Source of the DNA: Ixodes scapularis
Taxonomy: Eukaryota > Arthropoda > Arachnida > Ixodida > Ixodidae
Assembly (NCBI RefSeq): GCF_016920785.2
Contig: NW_024609846.1
Location: 113,202,831 to 113,266,830, forward strand
DNA length: 64,000 nucleotides
Reading direction: 5' to 3'
Both the position numbers and the translations under genes were made by a program. Each line of letters opens with the position of its first letter. Position 1 is the first letter of the stretch. Shown here piece by piece: positions 32,440 to 43,844 of this stretch. The notes below the pieces were generated by a model. The model was not told the origin of the DNA. It saw only the letters and a list, made by a program, of their open reading frames with translations, and did no database searches.

Positions 32440-32529
32440 TCCCAATCCGCCGGCTTCCAGGTTCAAGAAGAGGTTGCTGCGCCGCGTCCTTTCCATCGAC
32501 GATCTCCAGATGAAGGTCGCCCAGCTGCG
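32440..32529 (+). CDS. Putative exon of an unidentified gene
   Basis: Acceptor CCGTTCACAG ends at 32439 and donor CTGCG|GTGAGC follows 32529. The open frame encodes a basic helical segment with RFKKRLLRRVLSIDDLQ, ending MKVAQLR. It splices in phase (two bases carried over) to the exon at 32783. I do not recognise the family. The 3' end of TTAA element Y lies only 15 bases upstream of the acceptor, so the transposon may sit in the branch-point region. Evidence is splice-site and phase agreement only. Confidence 0.4.
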
Positions 32530-32782
32530 GTGAGCCCTTTGAGGGGTTGATTCCGTGCAGCAGCTGACCTGCGCCCAGTAGAAAATCGCTGGGTAGTATA
32601 CGGCGTTGCAAACACACGTTCTGTTGAAAAGCGATATGTGTCTGCCCAGCCGCGGAGGAAGTTTAGCCTGCGTGGCTTTTGTTTTTAGACTCCACTCCTC
32701 TAATGTGGGTCCAAGTTTGCCGATTTAAGCACCGTAGTATCAGCTCACCGTCGTTGTCTAATATATTCCTGGAAATCGCCAG

Positions 32783-32993
32783 ACAAACAGCGATGCGTCG
32801 CCAGACAAACGGCGATGGAAAACCTCTTCCCTCTTCCGGTGTTGGTGACCACGGCCCTTTTTACGATCCCGCCTGGAGATCTGCTGCATCGTCATCTTCT
32901 GGCTTGGGACACGTCATCTACCGTCGTCAAGAGAGCCACGAAATTTCCTCGGGTGTTTTCGCCACCAACTTTGATCCACCAGGAGGCGCTTAA
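32783..32993 (+). CDS. Putative last exon of the same unidentified gene
   Basis: Acceptor GGAAATCGCCAG ends at 32782. In phase with the previous exon it reads QTAMRRQTNGDGKPLPSSG, then a Ser/Gly-rich hydrophilic stretch with FYDPAWRSAASSSSGLGH, and stops at 32991-32993. A 22-bp duplication (CCAGACAAAC at 32780 and 32801) provides a second acceptor in another frame. That frame is also open and would end in the target duplication of the element at 33007. Which acceptor is used cannot be decided from sequence. No domain recognised. Confidence 0.4.
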
Positions 32994-33006
32994 CATCGGT
33001 ATCTGA

Positions 33007-33233
33007 TAAAGCCCCTTAATGTGTTTGCGCTTGGCTTGCAAGTAGCGTCAAATGCGCGAGTGCACGAGGCCCATGTCTCGAGCGGCCCTTGGAAGCAAAT
33101 GGCGGCGCAGCACTGAAATGAGCTGACCTTGGAAGCGAATGGCGGCGGAGCACCCGCTCATGGCACGTGTCTCGCGCTTCCACAACAAAGGTTGGCGCGT
33201 ACTTGTAAAAAACGATTTTATCAAGGGGCTTTA
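33007..33233. mobile_element. 227-bp MITE with perfect 8-bp target duplication
   Basis: Ends TAAAGCCCCTT and AAGGGGCTTTA (11-bp perfect inverted repeat), flanked by GTATCTGA on both sides (32999-33006 and 33234-33241). An 8-bp duplication is typical of hAT or related superfamilies. The perfect duplication suggests a fairly recent insertion. No coding capacity. Confidence 0.85.
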
Positions 33234-33241
33234 GTATCTGA

Positions 33242-33719
33242 CAACAATTAGAGCACTATATAGCTCCTTCAGAGCAGAGTAGCGCAGAGCCGTATATTGG
33301 GAGAGTTTGGCCAGTGGGTGTGGCCAACACCTCGTAGAGAAGAAGGCCGTAGCGCACTTCTCGTGACATCGCAAAGGAAGACAATCGGGGGCGCGAGTCG
33401 AAGCCAAGGCAACGCCCGTGGATCGACCGTCGTAATGCGCTTTTAGTCACATACGCGTGTCTTATTAACTAAAATGAAAGCTGCACATGGCAACGGGTCT
33501 AAAAGACATTTTATTACACGTGCAAAATATTACACCGCTAAATAATCGGTACGAAATGGCACGAGGTATGCGTATAAGACGTCTATAGAAACATGTGATT
33601 GTTTCAACTGGAAAATATTGAGTCACGCAATTGTTGCTGTAGGAGTGCATTTTCTACACAGAAATACTTCAATATAATGGCGAGACAAGCAGTGATTGGA
33701 CACAGCAAAACAGATCACA
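33242..33719. other. No supported gene
   Basis: Unique sequence. No convincing frame. Confidence 0.5.
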
Positions 33720-33739
33720 GCTAAAAATTAGGTAGACGT

Positions 33740-34114
33740 AGCCAACTCGGACACGGCAACGAAACGATGGTTTCGTTCTTATCTATCTTCTCGTGTGCAC
33801 TTTGTTGAGACCGGTGGTCATACATAAAGTTTTGCTCCAGTCCTTTCTGGGGTGCCTCAGGGAAGTGTTTTGAATCCGCTCTTATTTCTAATCTTTATAA
33901 ATAACCTCCACAATGTTATTAAAGTGCCAATACGATTGTTCGCAGACGACTGCGTGATATATAATGAAATTAGAACACCAGATGATCAGTATTGGTAAAT
34001 GGTCTTAAATCCAGAAAAATCAGTCTTTATGACAGTTACGAGGAAAAAACAATTTCTGAGGTACGACTACTGTATCGAAGAGCATGAACTCACAAGGGTA
34101 ACTGAGCACAAGTA
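33740..34114 (+). pseudogene. LINE reverse transcriptase fragment of a third family
   Basis: In broken frames the sequence shows RWFRSYLSSRVHFVE, GVPQGSVLNPLLFLIFINNL and the catalytic box FADDCVIYNEI, then NPEKSVFMTVTRKKQF and a fragment ending TEHKY. A stop follows the DDQYW stretch. The FADD box and LIFINNL signature differ from the YADD copies in the 7-24 kb cluster. It is a short remnant with no tail, cut off at 34115 by a transposon-end-like sequence CAGGGTGTGACAAAAA. Confidence 0.7.
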
Positions 34115-34440
34115 CAGGGTGTGACAAAAAAAAGATGTACGGAACACGCAATAGCAGGCGGCCACATACAATAAACTTCGAGAGCAGCACAGTGCGTTGA
34201 GTCTTGGTTCATCCAACGCACAAAGGGGAACATTCTTCGAGCTCCCTACCCAGCAGCTACGTCTCGGGACTGCGTGACGTCATCAAAGCCCCATACATCC
34301 GTGTGTGCATTTAAACGAGGCGTGTTCTTTCCGTCACTCATCCGTGAGCAAGGGACCGAACTGGTCTCAAAGCTTCGGGTTACTGTTTATTAAACTTTTG
34401 GTTAGATTCCCTGTTTTTTCACTTAATGTCTATTCCTAAC
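34115..34440. mobile_element. Transposon-end-like sequence and dispersed repeat (partner of 7625-7852)
   Basis: A CAGGGTGTGACAAAAA end preceded by TA lies at 34113-34115. It resembles the end of the 432-bp foldback MITE at 10276. From 34195 the block starting CGTTGAGTCTTGG matches 7625-7852 closely through CAGCAGCTACGTCTCGGGAC to about 34422. No second end is found, so the boundaries are uncertain. Confidence 0.6.
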
Positions 34441-34722
34441 CAGGAAGAGGGCTGCCGAACGTGTTTACCTTTAAGTTAAAGTGAGCGCACTATAAAAGCT
34501 GTTTTTCTTTTTAACACTGTGCTGATATTATTGAGCGTAAGAGTTTGCTGGCCTTTCCCCGTTTTAAAAGTTTTCGAGCATGCATATATGAGTTTTGAAC
34601 GCTAGAACAAACTTACATTTGCACCCAGATATGAGCGATATAATGAATAAAACGAATGTTATTTATTGCGAATCGCACTCATTAGTTAGTTTTACTTTAT
34701 TTTTGTCTTCTACTTGTACAGC

Positions 34723-34913
34723 TATAGTCCGCTGCAACTCAAGAAGGTATAGCGAGGGTAAGACAGGCCGGGGAGGAAAAAGCAGACGGAGCGCTAAAAA
34801 GAGAAGGAGGTTTCCCCTTCTCTTCTCCAGCGTTCCGTCTGCCCTCCCCGGCCCGCATTACCCTCTCTCCCCCCCCCCCCCCTTTCCTTCTTGAGTTGCA
34901 ACGAACTATAGGT
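34723..34913. mobile_element. Foldback MITE of about 190 bp
   Basis: Left end CTATAGTCCGCTGCAACTC pairs with right end GAGTTGCAACGAACTATAG. Inner arms also pair (GACAGGCCGGGGAGG region with CCCTCCCCGGCC, GAGAAGG with CCTTCTC). A poly-C run is at 34869-34882. Confidence 0.75.
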
Positions 34914-35967
34914 ACTGACCCAGTGTTAGTGCGTAGTTTTTGACGTCTTTCTCAATTTTTGAGATGATCTTCATTGCTTGAACGCGTAAACCCCCGCACA
35001 AAGCGCCGCATCCCTGCTCTCACTAATAGTGTCGGACACTGTACATAACTACATGTTCGAGGTCACTTTAGCACCAATTTTATGCCATAAATTTAAAAGA
35101 AAAACGCAGTAAGTGACCAATAGTTTTGTCTGCGTGAGTGAGAAATGTTCCAAGTAACCTATTACGTACGAAATATTCGCGATATTTGCTCTTATTATCA
35201 AGCGCAGGGAGAAAACGCACTCCCGTTTTAAGAAATGCATTACCGAAAGTCAGTTTCAGAATGGTTACCATCTGCTTTAATTTGAAACCACACACTAGCG
35301 CCAGTTGAACCTCTAGCGTACATTATAACTAAGATTGTGTGCTTTCGGAGTTTATTTCTCGTAAAATCCGAAAGGTGTTTTCCGAATTTTTTTTAACGAA
35401 TTTTTAAAGTTTATTGGAGTTTATTTTTGTTAGATTCCCAATTCTTCGAAATACCGTATTGAAGAAGTTCAATAAGTTCTATAAGCTCTATCTTATTATA
35501 GAAATTGTAAAACAAAACAATAAAGCGTATTGTATGGGAATACAACAACCCTTATAGTATTGGACTCCAATATATCAAGTGTACCGGGTCTCAATAACCC
35601 CAATTTTATTGGAATTCAATATATTTTATTCGCATTATGAAAACTGGAATCTAATAAAGGTGTTATTTTATCGGGCAAAAAGAAAACTGTTGGGGATGAA
35701 ATCTCACGCAGTATCAGATCTTATGGCAATGACAAGGTTTTGGTACCATCTTCTGACTGCGAAGACAAAAAAAAAAAAAAAATCCTAAATGCTGCGGTTG
35801 TTGAGCACTAATGAATGAAGAGAAAAACAATGAAGTACGTGAAGTGCATAAATATATAAAAAATTTCTTACGAATTCACCTTCAACAAGTCACTGGAAGA
35901 GTGTGTTAAGTCATTACTTTTTGCCTCGTGAATATTGCTATCATATGCATCATGCAAACATTTTCAC
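34914..35967. other. No supported gene
   Basis: AT-rich DNA without recognisable features. Confidence 0.5.
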
Positions 35968-36015
35968 CTTTTCTTTTGACGACGAGAAGCCCGGGCCGTC
36001 GGTGGCACACGAAAA
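35968..36015 (-). other. Exon-like block, copy 1 of 4
   Basis: On the minus strand: acceptor-like TATTCTTTGCAG, a 48-bp block containing GCCACCGACGGCCCGGGC and TTCTCGTCGTC, then donor-like AAAAG|GTGAAAAT. Related blocks occur at 38460-38500, 40364-40407 and 40809-40860. Reading frames: one gives a Ser-rich peptide, another PPTARASRRQKK. Function unknown. Confidence 0.35.
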
Positions 36016-36400
36016 CTGCAAAGAATACCGCGATTAGTGACTCTGCGAGGGGTTGTAATTTTTATAGCTATTGTGTACGACATGTTAAGAACTCGGGAGT
36101 TGCTCTGCCTTCAATACGAGCTTCCTGCACCTGACGACACTTCACCGCACCCGCAGCCAAATCCCGGTGAACGGCAATGAGCGCGTGCTCGAAGTGAACC
36201 GTCATCTGTATTTTATTCCTGTCACCCGCTATACCTTTCCAGTATCTGCCTCTAATCAGGTAAGGTGCAGTGCGCATTTCCGGTTTTGAGAGTTCGTCAG
36301 TGTTGCCGTAAGTTTTGTCGTCCTTGGGCTGTGGCTGCCTGCGTAAGCTCAATTCCGGACACTCGTGGCGCCTACATTACTGTTTGTTTGGAATATTTGA

Positions 36401-36826
36401 TTGAATATTGAATTTTCGGAGGCCTTTGAGAAAGCACTCTACCACCCTCGGGAACAAAATATTAAAATAAAAACCGCTTTCTTTGAGTCCGTGACGACTG
36501 AACGAATGCAACTAGAATGTTTGTTCCGTTTTACGCAGATATTTTACGCCGCCGTACACTCAGCCGTGTCAACCTACATAAGTCTTAAGTGTGGAAAATA
36601 TTTTACCGGAGAAGACGGCAAAATGGCACGAGTATTCACCACTCACAACATGAAATTCAACAAGTGTTGTCAATCGAACAACGTATCGTACGTAGCCACG
36701 GTGTCGCGTTATCCGAACAAGGTTTATTTGAAAAAGATCTCAAAAGACGGAACATGTCCTATTTCCATTTACGGTGTCGACAAAAGTAACTTCAAAATGA
36801 TCGGACGGAATCCGGACTTCTTTTAG
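36401..36826 (+). CDS. Unidentified ORF, possible exon
   Basis: An open + frame of up to 141 codons ending at 36826. A possible acceptor TTTTACGCAG ends at 36539, after which the frame encodes a Lys/Cys-containing peptide with KCGKYFTGEDGKMARVF and NKVYLKKISKDGTCPISIYG. Composition is protein-like, more so than surrounding frames. I do not recognise the family and see no signal peptide in this exon. It could be the last exon of a secreted protein or chance. Confidence 0.25.
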   Translation: MNIEFSEAFEKALYHPREQNIKIKTAFFESVTTERMQLECLFRFTQIFYAAVHSAVSTYISLKCGKYFTGEDGKMARVFTTHNMKFNKCCQSNNVSYVATVSRYPNKVYLKKISKDGTCPISIYGVDKSNFKMIGRNPDFF

Positions 36827-38459
36827 GGCGTTTTGAGAACAGCACGGTTTTTGCACTGCAGCAAAACAAACAAACAAAAAACAAAAAAAAAAAAAAAGGC
36901 ACATCTGTTTTATTGTTTAATCCGCACTCGATCAACTATTTTTTTGCGAAGACCGCAAAGACATTCCGGAGGTTATCTGCACAAAGATAATACTCAAAGA
37001 ATGTCGAATGGCCCGGGTCACGGGCTGCTTGGCATTTGCTCTCTTCATTCGTTTCCCGCGAAGGCCGAGCAGGCTACGCGCTCTTGTATTCCCTGGTTCT
37101 CACAGTTGAAGATAACACAAACCGGGCAAGCAGCCTGAATAGCAAACAAAGCAAAAACGTTTAAGAAAGGCCGGTCAATTCCGAGTGCGCAACATAGCTG
37201 GAGAGTCGGAACGACTGAGTGTCTACAGCCCACGCAAGTGGCAGAACTTTTTAGCTAAAGTCGACTCTCATTAATTCAAACTCCAGGAAGCCACATACTT
37301 TCGTATGAAATATCAGAAGTTTGAATTTTCGAAAAATTCGTCAAATATAATGCGAGGCAAAGTAGCCGATATGCTATAAAAATAGCTATACATACCAAAC
37401 AGCCTTTTTACGCTTCCCTCTACACAGGCTTATTTATAAGCAGGCACACGCATAAAACATTGGTGAAGTTGGAGCGAATAGTGGTTTTGGCCGAATATTT
37501 TTTAATCGAATATCAAATAGTTTCTCCAAGCCTTTTACTACCGTTGTACACGCTTAAACGAAAATTCAGCCGAACTCGTGAAGGCTGTTCCCAACCTTCC
37601 ACTTGTCCACTTGCAAGCTCAGGTAAATTAAATAAAACTATATCTATGAACAGTTGCCTAAGAAAGTCCCATACCTAGATTCGGACGGCTTGTAAATGAC
37701 AGATTTGACATAAAATTAAACCTAAAGAGACGCCCAGCTATCTCAATCAAAGGAATTTATAAACCTGCTTGCTATATGCAAATATTCTTTCTTTAACTTG
37801 ATATTTAACCACATAAAAAAAATCACTAAAAGTGAAAGCAGATTGTGAGGACAGTTCTGCTTACATAATCGGGGAAGGTCAGTCCCATAAAGTGCTCTTC
37901 TCAACCAGCACCCGCGTACTGCTGAAAAGCAAAATGACTGCGAGCTTTGTAAATAGCTTTTCCGGAGTATACAGGCGCTTGGTAAGAAGCGCACTCAACG
38001 GGGCTAGCCTGCCGATGAACAAATAGTATGAATTAAGTGAAAACTCTGTTTGAATTAAGCAGCTTATAAATGCATTGATAATATAGCGGGACCACCAACT
38101 TATTAAATTTGTTGAAATTATCCGGATGTAGGAAATATTTTAGTTTAAATTATCGTGAGTCCACTGTAATGGGGTTTGCGAGAGTCGCAAAATAGCAGTG
38201 GCCAGAGAGCTCGTTTTAAAACAGTCTATAGACGTGTACATTGCATTAGGCAAGACAAGAAGCTTCCCAAACACAAGGTTGCAGAAGGTTCGTGTCACCA
38301 GGGCTAGATGAGACATGCAAATAAATATGCAAGTCAACTGCAGCAGAGATTAAAAAAAAACAAAAACATTCTGTGCAAAGTTTATAGTAGTGTCCATCAC
38401 AAATGTCTGTGTTACCACTACGGTATGTCGAATTAATATAAATAATATGAAATTCTTAC
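36827..38459. other. No supported gene
   Basis: AT-rich with a poly-A run near 36883. No recognisable gene. May be intron of whatever uses the exon-like blocks on the minus strand. Confidence 0.4.
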
Positions 38460-38500
38460 CTTTTTACTTGATGGTGACAAGCCCTTGCTGTCGGCGGTGC
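38460..38500 (-). other. Exon-like block, copy 2 of 4
   Basis: Minus strand: acceptor-like GACTGCTCTCAAG, a 41-bp block with GCACCGCCGACAGCAAGGGC, and a strong donor AAAAAG|GTAAGAATT. Open frames give TADSKGLSPSSKK or APPTARACHHQVK; the latter parallels copy 1 (PPTARASRRQKK). This copy has the best splice signals of the four. Confidence 0.4.
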
Positions 38501-38784
38501 CTTGAGAGCAGTCAATAGCGTTTGCAATTAGGGTGTCAAGGAAAAGTCGTGATTTTCGTAACTAAACGTCTGCATTGCGTTTCCGAAAACACGTCCTAAA
38601 CAAATCTTTCCGAATACTCCCATCGTTTATAGCAGAAAGCACAGGTCAAGGAATATCCCGATAAAATGAACAGCAGTAGAAACCTCAAATTAAAATACTG
38701 TGCAACAATCATTGTGTGGTCAATCAAGAATATCCCCTGCATTTGTGTGTAACGTTACCACCATGCAGTGGGCACAAGGCAGAC

Positions 38785-38945
38785 GTGTACGTAGTTGAAC
38801 TACTCTAATAAAGTTACAGTAGTTTAACTACTTTTCTGGGTAGTTTGGTAACTTTCAATTACATTTTATTTTGGTAATTACTAGTTTACTTTAATTACTT
38901 TTCCGGGTAACTTCTACTCAAATTACAAATTACTTTTGAATTTTA
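38785..38945. repeat. hAT-like subterminal repeat cluster, one-sided
   Basis: Repeats of GTAGTTTAACTAC, GTAATTACTAG and TTACTTTTCCGGGTAAC. Style resembles the subterminal clusters of the hAT-like elements at 2778 and 43845, but I find no matching second end. Confidence 0.4.
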
Positions 38946-39820
38946 GTGGTAGGTTTGCTGGTCAACAAACATTCCTGCACAAAAATAGATCAGATGTTGA
39001 AAGATCAGCTGATATTTGCAAGGAGGTGCAAGCATGTGGCGTAGGCAGGAAGGAGAAGTAACTTGAAGGGTCCAAAACCCTCTAAAAGTTTTACGAGCCC
39101 CCTACTGCAACAACCCTGCTAAGAGGCGCGGGTAGCGTACAGACACGTCACAAGTAAGGCCCAGTAAATTCGGAATAAGCATCGAAGACTGGCATATTTT
39201 TGCGTCCCAAAGCTCAAGGAGACTATAAAAAAAAAGTCTCGTATCTGAATAAAAAAAATGGCGGTTAAAGGACAGCTTTTGTGGCACAAAATATGATCAC
39301 AACCAAAATATTACGTCAGAGTGAAGCCGCGTACTCCACTAAAACCGATTTTAAAGATGCGACTAGCTGCTCTTCAGCAGATGGTCGGGTTAGCTTTTAG
39401 TCGAGCAACGTTGGGCAACGCGTACCGCAGAACCACCGTGGCGTCACGTCCCAGCCATACCAAACTTCCTATCAGTGTTGTCATCCCTCTCTAGCAGGTA
39501 ATTTTGGTTTTGCGTAGACGCCCGAAATCAAACTTTGAGTTGTAATATAAAACTACACAGAATGTCGAGAAAAAATATACATTGTAAGTCAGATACACTA
39601 GCTGAGCTGAAAGCATTCATAATCCCAAATTATAAAATATTGACACTGAGTTGCCCTTCAAGGCAACTTGAAAAGGGGGACATCAGGGTGCGAGGCTGGG
39701 GTTCCCCTTTCCGTAGTACCGTCTGAAAAAGTGTAGTTCGAGAAAATGATCCAGAATTGGAGGCATGCATACATCAATTGACTTTAAGCCGATAGAACAA
39801 TGTCCATTTAATAAGACAAA

Positions 39821-40052
39821 TACTCTAAACGACTTATTTTTCGAGGGCTCAATATTTCGCGACTTAGGTCAAAGCTTGGGTTTTGGAATAATTCGCGGGT
39901 TCTAATTTTCGCGACGCGGTGGGATCTAAATATAGATTCCAATGTGTTTCCATTTTACCGGAATTGTTCGCGGGACCTATTTTTCGCGAATTGTAGGTGA
40001 TTCGCGAAATTCGCGAAAATTAGGTTTTCGCGAAAATTAAGTTGTTTAAAGT
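39821..40052. mobile_element. MITE with TTCGCGAAAAT inverted repeats
   Basis: Left end around CTCTAAACGACTTATTTTTCG and right end inverse around CGCGAAAATTAAGTTG. Several inner TTCGCGAA palindromes. About 230 bp, non-coding. Confidence 0.55.
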
Positions 40053-40363
40053 ATACTTTATAAAGCCTGCCCAATATTTGAGTCTCCTCGCTCCCTTCGG
40101 CTAGAACCTTAAAAAAACGTGAGGTAAAAGACTAAAGCTAAAAAGATTATTGCCTCGAATTTAAAAAAAAAACCTTAAAAAAAATTAAGTTCAAGCCAGG
40201 TGTTTGGGGGCCAACAACACGAACTGACAAAATTTCTTTTCTTTTCCACTTTACTTATTCTTTTTTTATTTTTACGTTAAGCCCTGGGCCTTTCTTATAT
40301 AAAATTCTGCATATTCAATTCTACAAATGTGTCAGAGCAACATACAGGTCCTGACATTTTTAT

Positions 40364-40407
40364 CTTTCAACACGACGACGAGGAGCCCAAGCTGTCTGGT
40401 GGCATTA
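40364..40407 (-). other. Exon-like block, copy 3 of 4 (degenerate donor)
   Basis: Minus strand: acceptor-like TTGTTATTTTTTCTCCAG, then a block containing GCCACCAGACAGCTTGGGCT and CCTCGTCGTCG. The donor position reads AAAG|AT, so GT is lost. Intron flanks align loosely with those of copy 4 (TTCTACTGC, ATATTT and CCTTGTCTC blocks), showing that the duplicated unit (about 450 bp) is larger than the block. Confidence 0.4.
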
Positions 40408-40808
40408 CTGGAGAAAAAATAACAATTACACTAATTGCTAGCAATTTGGCTAAACGTCGTAATCTATATTACTAGGCACCAGAATCACAGTACTGAAAAA
40501 AAGTTCTAAATAAATGCAGCAAACTGCACATCCATGGGAGACAAGGAACATGTGAATATTGATGCCAACAAATATAACTGCAGTAGAAAGTGTCAATGAA
40601 ACTCGGGTCTCCAGGAGATTGTTTTCTTCTCTCTTGGGGAAGAAAACACCTGTTGATAAATATGCTACAAGATGAACTGCATAGAATGCATCAGTAAAAG
40701 TTCCATGCAACATGTACCACATCATCAATCAAATTTACCCGATTTCCCTCGTAGTAATCTGCATAAATCTCCACTGATTTGCAGTAACAATATGACATTA
40801 AATTCTTC

Positions 40809-40860
40809 CTTTCTAACGAAACGACGAGGAGTTTAGACTATCTGGTGGAATTCATAGCAA
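40809..40860 (-). other. Exon-like block, copy 4 of 4 (degenerate donor)
   Basis: Minus strand: acceptor-like AATTTTTTCTCGCAG, then a block with TTCCACCAGATAGTCTAAAC and CTCCTCGTCG. Donor position reads AAAG|GA. It lies about 450 bp from copy 3. Its reading frames contain stops, so it is probably a decayed duplicate. Confidence 0.4.
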
Positions 40861-43164
40861 CTGCGAGAAAAAATTAAATTAGCATCCATGCAAAAGGTTG
40901 TGATCTTTTTAATTAGCAACCTAGATTACATTAGGTAAGACAGGTTGTAAATTAAAGTGTACAGGAGATTTCTGTTCCTTGAGACACAAGGCACACGTCG
41001 ACAGGAGTGCTGGTAATATAAACCGCAATAGAAGGCTTCTATGGAAGTTCTCTAGAATTTTCGTTTCATCGTCGGTCGGAAACGCCCCTGTACTTCTCTA
41101 CATTCATTATCACTACTTGAAATTATGCCTAGGACTTAGCACTCCAGCCCAAGGGTGCATTTTCCTCTCTACTGTGACCTAAATGAAGACATTTAATGTA
41201 TGTTCCGGACTACTATCCGTATCCTGTTTGTAGTCCACAGGGGCACGGTTTGCCTGAAGAAAGTTATTTTTTTTAGATAGTCCTCACCCGATGCATACTC
41301 CACCCTAAGTGTTCAGTTCCTCCATGTCTTACTTGTGTTAAAAAAGATAAGTCGTTAATTCCCCGTCAAATAGCACTTGGCGGAATCGCAGCTGTGGTTC
41401 CTGAAGGACTCCAGTCGTTTATGTAGTTATGATTTCACAAATGTAAGCAAAACATGTTTGTACCATCAAGATCAAGCTCGATTCACATTGTTCGTATGGG
41501 TGCAGCCATTTCGTCCGTTTCCTTCGGGGGATCGAAACCCAAAGAAACTCACCAGCAGTGTTTCTCCTGCTGACTGATGCCCATCCTGAAACAGCGTCGT
41601 CTTGACAACTGCACTGTAGTTTGTTTCAGGCAATGAAAAGCAGAACAAGGCCTTTTTACGATGCTCTCTGCACGCCATGACTGCTGGTTTCCTCTTCTCT
41701 GCTTGCCTCCTTTTTAGCGTTTGCCCTGCTAATGTGAGAAGAGTGGGTGGCTTTGTGCGAGCAGCTTATCCTGCTTTCCTTAATTTGCAGCAGATTATAG
41801 GTGATAAGCGCTTGTAATAGGCGCTTGTAACGAGTGATTTTGAGAAAAAAATCGTCAAATAATCTTCACAGCATGGAATATCAACTCTTAAACAGGAGTA
41901 TATTACTATATAAAGCAGACCCTATAGTTTTGAAAATACGGTAACATTCTTTGACCACATTACACGCCTGCTGCAGAAGCGCTCTCGACTGTCACCGAGC
42001 CAACGGCAGTTGAGTCAATTGCGGTAAACGAGCGTTACATGGCAGTGCAAATTGTCATTGAGCCGCTGATAATTGAAGCAGCCCATACAACGAGCGTATT
42101 AAGGGCCGTCCAAACAGGACACGGAAGATGGTGTAAAGCGACACAATACCGGCATACGAAACGAAATTTGCTGTCCACCCGTCCGTTTTCAGTTTGGTCG
42201 TCAACTATGCAAACTGCGCAGCTTCCCTCCGTTTTCATCCCTTCCACTTCCTTATTTTTTAGAAATTGGGCATCGATAAGGACAGCGGAGGCCTTGACGA
42301 CAACCAACAAAGCGTGCGAGTAGTTGTCCTCGGTCACGCGACGAGCAGGCTCTAAGCAAGAGAAAAAAAAAAAAAAAAAGCTTTTCCCCCGTCTAAAAAA
42401 AAAAAAGAAGACAAAAATTGACTTTTAAGAAGGCGGACAAGTCAGTCGTGTTGTCTGGCTGTAGGCTATCATGGTTGGGTTCCTAGAATTTATCATCCTT
42501 GTCAAATAAGAGCTTACTAATTACCTAATCATATAGCTCAGCAAAAACTGCATGGCCAGAGCACAGCCGTGCAGGCGACAGAATGTTGACTCCAAGAGGT
42601 TCCATCCCCTTTCCCTCGCTGGCTCTTGCTGTCCCCTTGTCTCCCTCGGGCGAAAGGACTATCCCTCGAGTGTCATTCGTGCTTGAGCCTGCACTGAAAC
42701 CAAAATTACTCCATTGCACGTAATTGCCATTGAAGACCAAAGCGCTCGTTAGCTTCTATCTTGTACTCCCTGATAGTTATGTGTCGTTAATACGAGTGCC
42801 ACCGTTAAGCAGAACAATTATCCATAATAATGTAGCCCATAATAATGAATCAAGGTGAAGATCTAAATAATAAATAACAAGCGGGGCCGCAAAAGACACT
42901 GTCCTACATCTTCTCAAGCGGCGAAGGAAATGTTCTGCCTTTACTTGCATGCCCAAGGGGTGTCTTCAAGGCTTATGGTCTGCGCCCGTGATGAAGGGCA
43001 ACATACGTCAGACAAGAGCGGAGCTCTGGGTCTACTCTGGGACCCAGGTGCCTCACTCACCTTCTTTCCCTTCGAATTTGTGAACCGTCTTCAGAAAGTC
43101 TGTGTTCATAATAATGAGAAAGAAAACAAAAATAATGTATTTACCCAAACGGTTAGCCGAGATA

Positions 43165-43165
<1 letters not shown>
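40861..43165. other. No firm gene
   Basis: A possible 33-bp minus-strand exon (41553-41585) has acceptor CGCTGTTTCAG and donor CTG|GTGAGT, encoding DGHQSAGETLL, but nothing else supports it. ORFs of about 95-100 codons overlap on both strands at 42035-42337 without a recognisable domain. Poly-A runs near 42362 and 42397. Confidence 0.4.

Positions 43166-43212
<47 letters not shown>
43166..43212. repeat. (TA)n microsatellite
   Basis: Uninterrupted AT dinucleotide repeat of about 45 bp. A poly-C run follows at about 43372-43394. Confidence 0.95.
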
Positions 43213-43216
<4 letters not shown>

Positions 43217-43844
43217 TCGCTTGAATGAGGTAAGAATTCAAACCTTTGCTCCTTAAACAAATGATGAGATGTGGGAATTTGGCAATGCGGCGTCTGTTTA
43301 CTGCATACAATGTCATTTCATAAATAAGTATACAGAAACTACTCTAGCTGCAGCCTTCTACACTGGTTCTACCCCCCCCCCCCCCCCCCCCCCCAAAACC
43401 GTTTTTTTTTTTATTTAGCGTTCGATTGAAAGTATTTATTTAATTTTCGCCGGGCAACTCCTGACGTGTTACGATGCTTTTTGATATTTTCAAAATAAAT
43501 TCTGCTAGTGAAGTGCACAATGACTGCATGCACATAAGGCATACTTCAGTTGAGCGGACGTATTTCACTTGAGTGAACGCTCAATATTCATATTCGTAGG
43601 TTAGCTTTTCTCCGCATCCGTCTAAAGCTGATGAGCTTTTCTCCGCATCGGACAGTTTTTCCGCGAATTTTCCTCCGGTGAGCCTTTCTCCGGTAAGCTT
43701 TCCTCCGCCGCCCATATTACAAGTATCATAATTTCAATAAAATATCGTTCCTTAATAAGGAGTAACCAAATAAGAGCGTGAACTGTCTACCTACAACAGC
43801 CGTCTGCTGACGGAAGGCGTCTGGGTAACGTAGCTTCCGAGGGA

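Noticed and set aside
42035..42337. Overlapping 100- and 94-codon ORFs on opposite strands
   Set aside because: Considered as a transposase or gene fragment, but no motif is recognisable in either strand.
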